Counted from the first letter of the stretch, positions 28,189 to 37,854 are shown. The stretch is 64,000 nucleotides of DNA from Chromohalobacter marismortui (GCF_004364315.1 NZ_SOBR01000006.1:62001-126000), one strand, 5' to 3'. Notes: generated by a model not told the origin, from the sequence alone. Translations and numbers: made by a program.

Positions 28189-29757
28189 TCATCCCATCGT
28201 CACGTTGGCCTGCTGCGTCGGTGCGCCCTGCACCCCGGATGTTACGCTCTGCACGCGCAGCACGCGACGCAAGACCTTGCCCACTGGCGACTTGGGCAGC
28301 TCCTCGATGAAACGATAGCTACGTGGACACTTGAAGCGCGTCAGCCCGGCATCCAGACAATAGCTCCCGAGTTCCCGCTCATCGAGGGCGCTGCGTGCCT
28401 TGATGAATGCCGTCACCGCCTGCCCCCATTTTTCGTCGGGAAGACCCACCACCGCCACTTCCTCGATCTGCGGATGCAGCGACAGTACGTTTTCGATTTC
28501 CAGCGGACTGATGTTCTCGCCGCCGGAATTGATCAGGTCGTCGACGCGCCCGGTAACGAACAAATCCCCGTCGTCATCGAAATACCCGGTGTCTCCGGTG
28601 AAATACCACCCCTCCCTGACGGCTTTGTCATCCGCTTCGGGACACGCCCAGTAGCCTTCGAATGCCTCGTCCCCGCGCATGTCGGCGATGATTTCGCCTT
28701 CCGCACCGGGTGACACGCACATCTGCGGTGAGGTGGACCCGATCTTGATTATCCGCAACCGCTGGTTGAGCGCCGCACGTCCCGACGAACCCGGCTTATG
28801 GTTGGCATGCTGATCGACGGTCAAGGCATAAAGCTCCGAGCAGCCATACTGGTTGACGAACAGGCTGGGTTGGAAGGCGGCCTCGACGCGCGCGATCAGC
28901 CCTGCGCTCATCGGCGCGCCAGCAAAACCGACCTTGTCGATGCTGGCCACCCGATGCCGAGAGAACCCCGGCGCTTCGAGCAGCATGTGATAGAGCGTCG
29001 GCACCAGGTTGAGGCTCGTGACGCGCTCACGTTCGATGGCGTCAAGCGTCGCCTCCGGCTCGAACTTGGGGATGCACACGAAGCGTCCGTCGACCATCGC
29101 CATCGCCTGCAGCGCGCGTACGCCCGTGGCATGATAAAGCGGCATCACGCCCAGCACGGTCTCGTCATGGCGATACAGGTTCTGAGCCACGTACGCGGCC
29201 GTCGCGGCCCGCTCGACACGATGACGACGCGGTACGCCCTTGGGCCTGCCGGTAGTCCCCGAGGTATAGAGCATCATCGAGTAGTCGTCGGGCGTCGCCA
29301 TCAGTAACGTGTCGCCGGTCGAGCCAAGCATCGAATCAAAGGCAATGGCGCTTGGCGGCATGGCAGTACCGACCACGATCTGCGGTATCCGATGAGCCTC
29401 GGCGCACGCCAGCACCGCCTCGGCGGCCGCATCGTCATAGGCGATGACCCCGGCCCCCGAATTCTTCAGATAGTAACGAATATCCAAGGCGGTCGAACGC
29501 CAGTTCACTGGTGTAGCAATGATGCCCGCAAACTGGCAGGCCCAGTACAGGGTGGCCATCTGCCAACGGTTATGCATCGCCATCAGCAGTCGATCACCCT
29601 TGCCGAGTCCCAGCCATCCGAGGTGACGCGCCACGCTCTGGATGTCCGCATACCACTGCGCGTAGGTCTTGTGCGTCCCGCCATCGCTGATCGCCACGGC
29701 ATGCGGCCGCCGCTCGACCGTGGCAAGAAAGCCGCGTCCCAGGTCAAACATGTGCAT
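28189..29757 (-). CDS. AMP-dependent acyl-CoA ligase (ANL superfamily)
   Basis: 522-residue adenylate-forming ligase. The P-loop-like motif YTSGTTGRPKGVPRR is near residue 165, NQYGCSELYALT is the A4/A5-type segment, YFTGDTGYFDDDGDLFVTGR marks the hinge and the final SPVGKVLRR holds the catalytic Lys. Overall resemblance is to 4-chlorobenzoate or fatty-acid CoA ligases; the acid substrate is not determinable. Two closely spaced ATGs (29757 and 29751) follow GGGGGGA. It appears monocistronic. Confidence 0.9.
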   Translation of the reverse strand: MHMFDLGRGFLATVERRPHAVAISDGGTHKTYAQWYADIQSVARHLGWLGLGKGDRLLMAMHNRWQMATLYWACQFAGIIATPVNWRSTALDIRYYLKNSGAGVIAYDDAAAEAVLACAEAHRIPQIVVGTAMPPSAIAFDSMLGSTGDTLLMATPDDYSMMLYTSGTTGRPKGVPRRHRVERAATAAYVAQNLYRHDETVLGVMPLYHATGVRALQAMAMVDGRFVCIPKFEPEATLDAIERERVTSLNLVPTLYHMLLEAPGFSRHRVASIDKVGFAGAPMSAGLIARVEAAFQPSLFVNQYGCSELYALTVDQHANHKPGSSGRAALNQRLRIIKIGSTSPQMCVSPGAEGEIIADMRGDEAFEGYWACPEADDKAVREGWYFTGDTGYFDDDGDLFVTGRVDDLINSGGENISPLEIENVLSLHPQIEEVAVVGLPDEKWGQAVTAFIKARSALDERELGSYCLDAGLTRFKCPRSYRFIEELPKSPVGKVLRRVLRVQSVTSGVQGAPTQQANVTMG

Positions 29758-29881
29758 TCCCCCCGTCGCTCGTTATGTTCTGTCGCGGTTGTTATGGCGA
29801 TAGAATCGAGCGATGAGGGGCGAGCCGCAACGTCGGTCAAACGTTAGGTTGATGGCCATCAAGCCTGGGTGACAAAAGCGC

Positions 29882-30367
29882 TCAATCGCGAAAGTTCGTG
29901 TACTGGAGGGCCAGTTCGGGGCCGGCGTCGCTCTTGAGCAGCGCGATCGCCTGCTGCAGTTCGTCGCGCTTCTTGCCGGTGACGCGGACCTTGTCGCCCT
30001 GGATCTGCGCCTGCACCTTGAGCTTGGCCTCCTTCAAGCGCTTGACGATGTCCTTGCACTCCGGCTGTTCGAGCCCCTGCTTGAGCACGACCTCCTGATG
30101 CGCCCGCACGCCGCTCGTCACCGCTTCCTTGATGTCCATGCAGCGCGCGTCGATCCCGCGTGCGATCAGCTTGTTGCGCAGCACGTCGAGCATCTGCTTG
30201 AGCTGGAAGTCCACCTCGGCCTCGAGCGTCACCGTCTCGCCCTCCAGGGTGAAGCTCGCGGTCACGCCCCGGAAGTCGAAACGGGTCTGGATTTCGCGGT
30301 TGGCTTGGTCGACGGCATTGCTGGCTTCATGCTTGTCGAACTCGGAGACGATATCGAAAGACGGCAT
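29882..30367 (-). CDS. YajQ-family nucleotide-binding protein
   Basis: 161-residue YajQ protein, nearly full-length match to the family pattern: MPSFDIVSEFDKHEASNAVDQANREI, TRFDFRG and the C-terminal VTGKKRDELQQAIALLKSD. Homologues bind c-di-GMP or other nucleotides and act in gene control. ATG 30367 has GAGGA 7 nt upstream; a GTG six nt earlier overlaps the stop of the upstream acetyltransferase gene, so the two are translationally coupled. Confidence 0.95.
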   Translation of the reverse strand: MPSFDIVSEFDKHEASNAVDQANREIQTRFDFRGVTASFTLEGETVTLEAEVDFQLKQMLDVLRNKLIARGIDARCMDIKEAVTSGVRAHQEVVLKQGLEQPECKDIVKRLKEAKLKVQAQIQGDKVRVTGKKRDELQQAIALLKSDAGPELALQYTNFRD

Positions 30368-30369
30368 GT

Positions 30370-30936
30370 TCACTTCCTCGCTGGGCTTAGATCGGGCGCG
30401 ATTCTAGCATGCTCCCGGCAGTCTCCGTCCTGGCGTTGCCCGTCTGCCGGCGTGTCCGGTGTCGTCGCATCTCGTCCGGTCGCAGGCAATGCCTTGTCCA
30501 TCTGCCAGGCCGCGCAGCCATCGACGTAGTACTCTTCCAGCCAGCGCCGCGGCGAGAAGCCCATGCGCCGATACAAGCCCAGTGCCACGCGGTTATCCGC
30601 GCGCACCTCCAGTTGCATGCGGGTCAGGCCGCGCCGACTGACCTCGCGCTCGAGCGCTTCGAGGAGCGCACGCCCCACCCCGCCGCCGCGTGCCTCCTGG
30701 CTCACGCAGAAGGAATACAGGCGTGCGGTCTGGCTATTACGTCGGAACAAGAGTGTCGCGTACCCCACGGCACGCTCGTTGTCGGTGGACACGGCCACGA
30801 GCGTATGGGCATTGGCACGGGCGAGAAGGTAACCCAATTGGCGGCGTGTGAAGCGATCGCCGTCGAAGCACGTCGCCTCGAGTTGACACAGGACATCGAG
30901 GTCGGCAACGACGGCGGGCCGCAGCGAGCAAAGCAT
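30370..30936 (-). CDS. GNAT-family N-acetyltransferase
   Basis: 188-residue GNAT enzyme: MLCSLRPAVVADLDVLCQLEATCF at the N-terminus, then SFCVSQEARGGGVGRALLEALE as the acetyl-CoA-binding motif A, and QLEVRADNRVALGLYRRMGF as motif B, as in RimI-like proteins. A polar C-terminal tail of about 35 residues is extra. The ATG lies 8 nt after GGGAG. It overlaps or abuts yajQ downstream and is divergent from a RimK-like ligase, a pairing that suggests a shared peptide or protein modification pathway. Confidence 0.9.
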   Translation of the reverse strand: MLCSLRPAVVADLDVLCQLEATCFDGDRFTRRQLGYLLARANAHTLVAVSTDNERAVGYATLLFRRNSQTARLYSFCVSQEARGGGVGRALLEALEREVSRRGLTRMQLEVRADNRVALGLYRRMGFSPRRWLEEYYVDGCAAWQMDKALPATGRDATTPDTPADGQRQDGDCREHARIAPDLSPARK

Positions 30937-31119
30937 GCTGAAGTCTCCCTGTTTGCGCGGATTGTGAGTAGCGCCACGACGTCTGTCACGTGCCCTCGCC
31001 ATGAAATTATTTCAAGATAAGGCTATTGTTTTGCGGGCAGGCCACTGCGCATTCTAGGCGGGTATTCGACAGGGCGAACGACGCCTATCGCCGTTCCTTT
31101 TCCCCTACGAGGAAGGTTC

Positions 31120-32604
31120 ATGTCCCGCCTGCGCATCGTCGTCGACCGCCGCGACGACTGGTCCCCCTATTACCCCACCGACGACCTGATCAGTGCCGCC
31201 GACTTTCTGGCCCAGGCGTCGACGTCACCGGACAAGACGCGCGACGCGACGCATGTCATCAACCTGTGCCGCAGCCTCGATTACCTGGAAACCGGCTACT
31301 ACGTCTCGCTGCTGGCCCAGGCCCGCGGCCAACGCGTCCTGCCATCGGTGGAGACGCTCAACCAGCTGTCGCGCAAGGCGCTGGTCGACCTGCAGCTCGA
31401 ATCCCTCGAGCCGATGATGTGCGATCTTGAAAGACGCGGTGCGCTGACGGGCGAAACGCTGCACCTGACGTTGCTGTTTGGCGAATGCGAGCACGACGGG
31501 CTTGGCCGCTTGGCACGACGCCTCTTCGAGCGTCTGCCGTGTCCCTTGCTGGAAGCCAAGTTCCAGAAGCGTCATGGCACATGGCGGCTGACCCGGCTCA
31601 AGCCCCTGGCGCTCACGTCCTTGCAGGGCGGCGAGCAGGACCGCTTCGCGGCCGCCCTGAACCGTCACTCGCGCAAGGTCTGGCGCACGCCCAAGGCGCG
31701 GCGTCGCTACCGTTTCGACCTGGCGATTCTGATCGATCCGAAGGAGGCGCTGCCGCCCAGCAACAAGAGTGCGCTCAAGCAGTTCATCCGCGCCGGCCGA
31801 CTGCAAGGCATCGACGTCAGCCTGATCACCCGCAAGGACGAAGGCCGTCTGGCCGAGTTCGATGCGCTATTCATCCGCGAGACCACCCGCCTCGACCATC
31901 ACACCTATCGCATGGCCAAGCGCGCCGAGCATGAAGGCCTGGTGGTGATCGACGACCCGCAATCGATATTGCGCTGCACCAACAAGGTCTACCTGCATGC
32001 CTTGCTCGCGGCACGCGGCGTTCCCGCGCCCGAGGGACTATTGCTCAGCCGCGACGATCTGGCGAATCTGCCGTCCAAGATTGCCGAGCTCGAATTTCCC
32101 ATGGTGCTCAAGATCCCCGACGGCGCCTTTTCGAAGGGCGTGGTCAAGATCAACTCGCTCGATGAACTCAGGCAGGAGGCCTCGCGTCTGTTCGCCGCGT
32201 CCGCCTTGCTGTTGCTGCAGGAGTGGCTGCCTACCGATTTCGACTGGCGGGTCGGCATTCTGGATGGCGAGGTGCTGTTTGCCAGCCGCTATTACATGGC
32301 ACGCGGGCATTGGCAGATCTACGACCACTCCCGGCAAAAGGTCCGCAGTGGCGGCTTCACCACGCATCCGCCCTCGGAAGTGCCGCAGGCAGTGATCAAG
32401 GCCGCGCTGAAGGCGACCCGGCTGATCGGCGACGGCCTCTACGGCGTCGACCTCAAGCAGATCGGCGAGCGCGTCGTGGTCATCGAGGTCAACGACAATC
32501 CCAATCTGGATGCCGGGGTCGAGGACGCCCACCTGGGCGCCGCGCTCTATGCGCGGGTGATGGACGTCTTTCTGACACGAATGGCGCGTCAGCCACAGGC
32601 ATGA
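31120..32604 (+). CDS. RimK-like ATP-grasp ligase with RLAN N-terminal domain
   Basis: 494-residue protein. The first about 170 residues form the RimK-associated N-terminal domain (RLAN: SPYYPTDDLISAADFL, HVINLCRSLDYLETGYYVSLLAQARG). The rest is a RimK-type ATP-grasp domain with FIRETTRLDHHTYRMAKRAE, FPMVLKIPDGAFSKGVVKI (ATP-binding Lys) and the metal-binding VVIEVNDNPNLDAGVED. ATP-grasp ligases of this type join carboxylates to amines, often adding Glu. RLAN proteins are known in neighbourhoods with GNAT enzymes, as here. Substrate unknown. The ATG follows GAGGAAG. Confidence 0.9.
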   Translation: MSRLRIVVDRRDDWSPYYPTDDLISAADFLAQASTSPDKTRDATHVINLCRSLDYLETGYYVSLLAQARGQRVLPSVETLNQLSRKALVDLQLESLEPMMCDLERRGALTGETLHLTLLFGECEHDGLGRLARRLFERLPCPLLEAKFQKRHGTWRLTRLKPLALTSLQGGEQDRFAAALNRHSRKVWRTPKARRRYRFDLAILIDPKEALPPSNKSALKQFIRAGRLQGIDVSLITRKDEGRLAEFDALFIRETTRLDHHTYRMAKRAEHEGLVVIDDPQSILRCTNKVYLHALLAARGVPAPEGLLLSRDDLANLPSKIAELEFPMVLKIPDGAFSKGVVKINSLDELRQEASRLFAASALLLLQEWLPTDFDWRVGILDGEVLFASRYYMARGHWQIYDHSRQKVRSGGFTTHPPSEVPQAVIKAALKATRLIGDGLYGVDLKQIGERVVVIEVNDNPNLDAGVEDAHLGAALYARVMDVFLTRMARQPQA

Positions 32605-32870
32605 TGAATCGGCACAAAAGAAATACGTCCTTGCCTGACTATATACCAATACATTCTGCACTTAATTAATCTGAATCAAGAACTTTATATCCTTTAATTA
32701 CCGACATTACCGACTAACGATACATGCGACTATTTCATCTTCTTATCGGATTTACCCTTTGACACAGCATCTCCTGTCTTCTAAAAATGGGGGTGTCGCT
32801 TTCGGAAGAAAGGACACCAAAAGCCGCAATTACTCAATGTCCCAAGGACTTGGAACTAAAGGAGTTTCTC

Positions 32871-33236
32871 ATGCGCAAGGAAATCATCTTCGGTATCGCA
32901 CTGGCCTTTGCATCCACCAGCGCTTTTGCAGCTTTCAGCGATCAGGATGCCAACGGAAACGGCCAGCTCAGCAAGGATGAGTTCTACGGCACCATGGCCG
33001 ATCAAGGCACATTCTCGGACTGGGACCTCAACAGCGACGGCCTGATCGACGAAGACGAATTCAACGAACTCGGTTACGACTGGGATTACGCCACCTGGGA
33101 TGCCAACGATGATGGCTACCTGGATTCAGGCGAATTCTACGACGGCGTCTACACCACTTATGACGCCGACGAAAATGGCCATTGGGACGACGGCGAATGG
33201 GATGACGCCGGCGATGCAGGCATCCTCGACGTCTAA
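32871..33236 (+). CDS. Secreted EF-hand calcium-binding protein
   Basis: 121-residue protein with a signal peptide (cut near AFA at 20) and four EF-hand-like 12-residue loops: 26-37, 52-63, 78-89 and 98-109, each beginning with Asp and ending with Glu at position 12. The fourth (DADENGHWDDGE) has Trp in place of the usual hydrophobic residue. The mature protein is strongly acidic. The ATG follows AAAGGAG with 6 nt. It has its own terminator and an AT-rich upstream region of about 260 bp. Confidence 0.85.
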   Translation: MRKEIIFGIALAFASTSAFAAFSDQDANGNGQLSKDEFYGTMADQGTFSDWDLNSDGLIDEDEFNELGYDWDYATWDANDDGYLDSGEFYDGVYTTYDADENGHWDDGEWDDAGDAGILDV

Positions 33237-33263
33237 ACCACAAGCTTGAATGGCAAGAAATCT

Positions 33264-33290
33264 AAAGGCGGCTTTTACAGCCGCCTTTTT
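33264..33290 (+). terminator. Intrinsic terminator of the EF-hand gene
   Basis: Perfect 10-bp stem AAAGGCGGCT / AGCCGCCTTT with a 5-nt loop, running into TTTTT. Confidence 0.9.
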
Positions 33291-33388
33291 CGTTGCCTGA
33301 GTCTATTTTCTATCACACTTTGACTACGCCGCGTGCCTCGAGAATCACAACACGCAACCTTCCCGCTATCCGTTTAGATCGATCTTTT

Positions 33389-34723
33389 CTACCCTTCGAA
33401 CAGCAGCAATAGCGAGAGCGCGAACAACACCCACATGGTGGGTTTGATTTCCTGGGTTTTGCCCACCGCCAGCTTGACGACCACGAAGGCCAGGAAACCG
33501 AACGCGATGCCATGCGTGATCGAATAGGTAAAGGGAATCAGCACCATGGCCACGAAGGCCGGGATGGCGTCGTCGAACTGGTGCCAATGAATCTTGCGGA
33601 TGGGGTCCATCATGAACACGCCCACCAGGATCAAGGCCGGTGCCGTGGCGATCGCCGGCACCAGCGATAACAACGGCGACAGGAATAGGAACGGCAGGAA
33701 CAGCACCGCCACCACCACCGCGACGAGCCCGGTACGACCGCCCTGGCTGATCCCCGCGGCGGATTCCACATAGGCGTTGGCCGGGCTGGTGCCCAGCGGC
33801 CCGGAGATGAGCGCGGCGCTGGCATCGACGATCATCGAGCGCCGAATGTTGCGCGGGTTGCCATCGGCATCCTTCAGGTTGCCCGCCTCGGAGACCCCCA
33901 TGAAGGTGGAAAGCGCGTCGAAAAAAGTCGTGAACAGCAACACGAAGATGAACGGCCAATACGCCACTGACAGCGAGCCCCACAGATCGAGTGCCATCAG
34001 GCCGCTGAGATCCGGCATCGAAAAGACGCCGTTGAAGTTGACCAACGTCGGCGTCGCCAGCTCCTCGGGGAAATAGCGGCTGCCATCGCCCCACCAGCGG
34101 CCGATCGGCACGCTGGCCAAGGTGGTGAAGACGATGCCCAGAATCAGCGCGCCGGGAACGTTACGCACCACCAGCCAGGCGGTAACCGCGAAGCCGATCA
34201 GAAAGGTCACCAGCACCGGGTCGAGCGAAGCCATGCCCACCACCGTGACCGGATTGGGCACGATGAACTGTGCGTTGACCAGCCCGATGGTGGTGATGAA
34301 GAGGCCGATGCCGCAGGCGATGGCATAACGCAATTGCGCCGGAATCGCATCGATCACCAGCTGACGCGCATTGAAGGCCGCCAGCAACGCGAAGATCACC
34401 CCCGCCCAGAACACGCAGCCCAGCGCGGTCTGCCATTCCATGCCTGCCCCCAGCACCATGGTGTAGGCGAACAACGCGTTGATGCCCATGCCGGGCGCCA
34501 CCAGGATCGGGTTCTTGGCGTAAAACCCCATCATCACACTACCGAAGAAACTGACCAGCACGGTCGCGGTCAAGGCACTGGAAAAGGGCACGCCGGCATC
34601 GCTGAGCACCGCCGGATTGACGACGATGATGTACATCGAAGCCAGAAAGGTCGCGATCCCCGCCAGGATCTCGGTGCGCGGGGTACTCCCCTGAGCCCGG
34701 ATGCCGAAAAGTCGTTCGAACAC
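33389..34723 (-). CDS. NCS2-family purine permease (AzgA type)
   Basis: 444-residue nucleobase:cation symporter of the COG2252 branch (adenine/guanine/hypoxanthine permeases such as AdeP and GhxP). Typical segments are GSTPRTEILAGIATFLASMYIIVVNP, APGMGINALFAYTMVLG and FDALSTFMGVSEAGN with GTSPANAYVESAAGISQGGRTGL. About 13 helices. The exact purine is not predictable from the sequence. Start is GTG at 34723, 8 nt after GGAG; a longer frame from 34777 has no site. Confidence 0.92.
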   Translation of the reverse strand: MFERLFGIRAQGSTPRTEILAGIATFLASMYIIVVNPAVLSDAGVPFSSALTATVLVSFFGSVMMGFYAKNPILVAPGMGINALFAYTMVLGAGMEWQTALGCVFWAGVIFALLAAFNARQLVIDAIPAQLRYAIACGIGLFITTIGLVNAQFIVPNPVTVVGMASLDPVLVTFLIGFAVTAWLVVRNVPGALILGIVFTTLASVPIGRWWGDGSRYFPEELATPTLVNFNGVFSMPDLSGLMALDLWGSLSVAYWPFIFVLLFTTFFDALSTFMGVSEAGNLKDADGNPRNIRRSMIVDASAALISGPLGTSPANAYVESAAGISQGGRTGLVAVVVAVLFLPFLFLSPLLSLVPAIATAPALILVGVFMMDPIRKIHWHQFDDAIPAFVAMVLIPFTYSITHGIAFGFLAFVVVKLAVGKTQEIKPTMWVLFALSLLLLFEG

Positions 34724-34886
34724 GTCGCGTTCTCCACACAGGTTGGGTTGGGATGAGACCTCGCGCAGTATAGCCAATCTCGCCCCTCATGCTCATCCCC
34801 GGCCACGCATGGCTGCACAAGGCCGTGTGCTTGTGCCATGCTCTGGTCAGCATTCACGCGCCCAACGTTACCCGTGGGAGAAGACC

Positions 34887-35717
34887 ATGAGTTCCGAAGA
34901 CAATCTGTTGCCGCTGATCGTCGAGCCCGAGCAGCTCGCCGAGCATCTCGGCGCCCCCGAACTATTGATCGTCGATGTACCGCTCAAGGCCGACAGCTAC
35001 ACCGACGGCCACGTACCCGGCGCGGTGTTCCTCGATCATCGCCGCCTCCTCGTCGGCAGCGGCACGGTACCCAACGACATTCCCGACGAAGAGGCGCTTT
35101 CCGCGCTGTTTTCCGAACTCGGTCTGACCCGCGACACGCATGTCGTCGCCTATGACGATGAAGGCGGCGGCTGGGCCGGGCGCCTGCTGTGGACGCTGGA
35201 GCTGATCGGCCATACCCGGTATTCCTACCTCAACGGCGGCATCCATGCCTGGCGCGCCGACGGGCAACGCGTCGAACGCGAACCCAGCGCGCCCACGCCC
35301 AGCGATTACCAGGCGACGATCCATCATCCCCAGGCTCAGATCCGTCGTGAGGAACTCATCGAGCGTCTGGGTGAGCGTGAACTCGCGGTCTGGGATGCTC
35401 GCTCGCCGGACGAATATCGCGGCGAAAAAGGCAAGAACGCCCATATGGGACATATCCCCGGCGCCGTCAATTTCGAATGGACCGACGCCATGGACCCCGA
35501 ACGCCACCTGCGCCTGCGCGATTACGCCGAACTCGTCGCCGAACTCGAGGCGAAAGGGCTGACCCCGGACATGGAGATCGTCACCCACTGCCAGAGCCAC
35601 CACCGCAGCGGCTTCACCTGGCTGGTCGGCAAGGCCCTGGGCTTCGAGAAGATGCGCGCCTATCCAGGTTCCTGGCAGGAATGGGGCAACCGAGACGACA
35701 CACCCATCGAGCGCTGA
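34887..35717 (+). CDS. Rhodanese-family sulfurtransferase
   Basis: 276-residue tandem-rhodanese sulfurtransferase. The N-terminal domain is inactive-type (no Cys at the loop), the C-terminal domain holds the active-site loop CQSHHR with Cys 235, inside VTHCQSHHRSGFTWLVGKALGF. The interdomain and C-terminal pattern GSWQEWGNRDDTPIE is family-like. It transfers sulfane sulfur from thiosulfate or 3-mercaptopyruvate to acceptors such as cyanide or thiols. The ATG follows GGGAG. Divergent from the purine permease. Confidence 0.92.
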   Translation: MSSEDNLLPLIVEPEQLAEHLGAPELLIVDVPLKADSYTDGHVPGAVFLDHRRLLVGSGTVPNDIPDEEALSALFSELGLTRDTHVVAYDDEGGGWAGRLLWTLELIGHTRYSYLNGGIHAWRADGQRVEREPSAPTPSDYQATIHHPQAQIRREELIERLGERELAVWDARSPDEYRGEKGKNAHMGHIPGAVNFEWTDAMDPERHLRLRDYAELVAELEAKGLTPDMEIVTHCQSHHRSGFTWLVGKALGFEKMRAYPGSWQEWGNRDDTPIER

Positions 35718-35825
35718 GCCCCGGTGACTGGACGAGGGAAGCGCGTTCGATCCTCCCGTCGCCGTCAATGAAGTATTGCGACGCCCCGCCGCTGCGACTA
35801 AGGTGGCGGGTTCTCTTCCGTTGCC

Positions 35826-36686
35826 GTGGATACGCCCGTGGATCGCGACGAACTCTTCGCCAGAATGCAGTACCCCCTTCCCCACCACCTGATCTCGCGT
35901 GGAGTGGGCAAGCTCGCCGAGAGCCGCACGCCATGGCTCAAGGACTGGGCGATTCGGCGATTCATTCGCACCTTCGATGTCGACATGAGCCAGGCGCTCG
36001 ACAGCGACCCCGAGGCTTACGCCTGTTTCAACGACTTCTTCACCCGGGCGTTGCGCGCGGATGCCCGGCCCATCGGCGAGGGCGTGGTCTCGCCGGCCGA
36101 CGGCAAACTCTCGCAGTTCGGCGCCATACGCCAGGACACCCTGGTCCAGGCCAAGGGGCATACCTACTCGCTGAACGCCCTGCTCGGCGGTGACGCCGCC
36201 CGCGCCGCGCCGTTCCGGGAGGGCAGCTTCGCCACCGTCTACCTGTCCCCGCGCGACTATCACCGCGTGCACATGCCCGTCACCGGCACCCTGCGCGAAA
36301 TGGTCTACGTACCGGGGCGGCTGTTCTCGGTCAACAAGGCCACCGCCAGCCACGTGCCGGGGCTCTTCGCCCGCAACGAGCGCCTGGTCTGCCTGTTCGA
36401 CACCGAACACGGTCCGTTGGCGATGGTGCTGGTCGGCGCGATGATCGTCGCCGCCATCGAAACGGTCTGGGCGGGTCAGGTCACCCCGCTCAGCGGACGT
36501 GTCCAGACGACGCGTTTCGACGAGCCCATCGTGATCGAGAAGGGTCAGGAAATGGGTCGCTTCAAGCTCGGCTCCACCGTGGTGATGTGCTTCGGCCACG
36601 ACGTCGCATTTCGCGATGTCTGCACCGACGGCCTGGTGGTCAGCATGGGCCAGTCCCTCGCTTCCTGTGCGCCTCGACCAGGATAG
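35826..36686 (+). CDS. psd: Phosphatidylserine decarboxylase proenzyme
   Basis: Membrane-associated enzyme making phosphatidylethanolamine from phosphatidylserine. The 286-residue proenzyme has [27 protein letters not shown] and the autocleavage motif LGST, where cleavage between Gly 249 and Ser 250 would create the pyruvoyl group of the alpha chain. The conserved [13 protein letters not shown] block lies about residues 138-150. Start is uncertain: GTG 35826 or GTG 35838, neither with a good ribosome binding site. It follows the rhodanese gene by about 108 bp. Confidence 0.95.
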   Translation: MDTPVDRDELFARMQYPLPHHLISRGVGKLAESRTPWLKDWAIRRFIRTFDVDMSQALDSDPEAYACFNDFFTRALRADARPIGEGVVSPADGKLSQFGAIRQDTLVQAKGHTYSLNALLGGDAARAAPFREGSFATVYLSPRDYHRVHMPVTGTLREMVYVPGRLFSVNKATASHVPGLFARNERLVCLFDTEHGPLAMVLVGAMIVAAIETVWAGQVTPLSGRVQTTRFDEPIVIEKGQEMGRFKLGSTVVMCFGHDVAFRDVCTDGLVVSMGQSLASCAPRPG

Positions 36687-36796
36687 AATCGCCAGGCAAG
36701 GCGAAGCGAGGGCCTTTTAGCCGGGGATGGAAAAGTAGCGCCGGGGAAGGGTTACAGCGCCCCGCTGGGGCTGGCTCCGCCAGGCTGGGCTCGGCG

Positions 36797-37792
36797 CTAG
36801 CAACGCGGCGTGGCAAACGCCATCACCTCCGCCACGCTTTCCTTGCCCAGCGCCAGTTGGATCAAGCGATCCATGCCCAGCGCCACCCCGCTGCCGGAAG
36901 GCATGCCGGCCGTGAGCGCCGCGAGCAGATGTCGGTCGATATCGACGTGGGGCTTGCCCAGCGCCTGACGCTGGCGGTTGTCGGCCTCGAAGCGAACGGC
37001 CTGCTCGGCGGCATCGGTGAGTTCGTCGTAGCCGTTGGCGAGCTCGAGCCCGGCGAGATAGATCTCGAAGCGCGCCGCGACCTCCATCCCATCCTCGGGA
37101 TCGCGATGCTTGCGGGCCAGCGCGGCCTGCGAGGCGGGATAATCGATGACGACATCGACACCGCCTCGCCCCAGTTCCGGCTCGATCACCAGGCTCATCA
37201 GCAGGTCCAGACACCCATCGCGGTCGGCATCGCGCATGGATAGTTCCCCGATCGTTTCGGCACGCGCACGCAATGCCTCGAGCGGTGCCGTGAACGGATC
37301 GAGATCCAGCGCATCGCGGAACAGCTCGCGATAGCGACGACGACGCAAGGGGCCCGGGTCACCCGACAAGACATGACGGATCAGCGCATCGCCTTCGGCG
37401 ATCAACTCATCCAGCGTGACGCCCGGCCGATACCACTCGAGCATGGTGAACTCGAGGTTATGGCGCCGCCCCGCCTCGCCGTCGCGAAAGCTGCGCGCCA
37501 GTTGAAAGATCGGGCCACTGCCCGCCGCCAGTAGCCGCTTCATGTGGAACTCCGGTGAGGTCTGCAGCCAGAGCCGTTCACGCCCACCCGGGGTCGTCGC
37601 CTCCAGCGACAGGCTCGCCAGGTGCGGGTCGGTGCTGCCGCCATGCCCCAACACCGGCGTTTCCACCTCCAGCACATCGCGCTCGGCGAAGAAAGCTCGC
37701 ACCCGCGCCAAGAGCCGCGCCCGCTCGCGCAGCATCGCGATTTCGGCTGAGGGATGCCAGTCACCATCACCCATCCAAGCATCATCACTCAT
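36797..37792 (-). CDS. epmA: EF-P-lysine lysyltransferase EpmA
   Basis: Class-II lysyl-tRNA-synthetase paralogue that attaches (R)-beta-lysine to a Lys of elongation factor P. The 331-residue protein lacks the anticodon-binding domain and shows class-II motifs: VLEVETPVLGHGGSTDPHL, LQTSPEFHMKRLLAAG, FRDGEAGRRHNLEFTMLEW and the motif-3 segment GSGVALGMDRLI. It lies downstream of efp on the same strand, but a strong terminator ends only 15 nt before its ATG; GGAGAA 6 nt before the ATG is its ribosome binding site. Confidence 0.97.
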   Translation of the reverse strand: MSDDAWMGDGDWHPSAEIAMLRERARLLARVRAFFAERDVLEVETPVLGHGGSTDPHLASLSLEATTPGGRERLWLQTSPEFHMKRLLAAGSGPIFQLARSFRDGEAGRRHNLEFTMLEWYRPGVTLDELIAEGDALIRHVLSGDPGPLRRRRYRELFRDALDLDPFTAPLEALRARAETIGELSMRDADRDGCLDLLMSLVIEPELGRGGVDVVIDYPASQAALARKHRDPEDGMEVAARFEIYLAGLELANGYDELTDAAEQAVRFEADNRQRQALGKPHVDIDRHLLAALTAGMPSGSGVALGMDRLIQLALGKESVAEVMAFATPRC

Positions 37793-37806
37793 GAGGTTTC
37801 TCCATC

Positions 37807-37836
37807 AAAAACGCCGAGCGATGAGCTCGGCGTTTT
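37807..37836 (-). terminator. Intrinsic terminator between efp and epmA
   Basis: Minus-strand hairpin AACGCCGAGC / GCTCGGCGTT with a 5-nt loop, followed by a T-run that ends right before the epmA ribosome binding site. It would end most efp transcripts. Confidence 0.9.
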
Positions 37837-37854
37837 CGACCTTCCATGCCCAAC

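Noticed and set aside
29882-30373. GTG at 30373 as the yajQ start
   Set aside because: Its distance to GAGGA is too short; ATG 30367 has proper spacing and gives the family N-terminus.
34962-36599. 545-codon minus-strand frame across rhodanese and psd
   Set aside because: It spans two well-supported plus-strand genes and their gap and has no recognisable domain.
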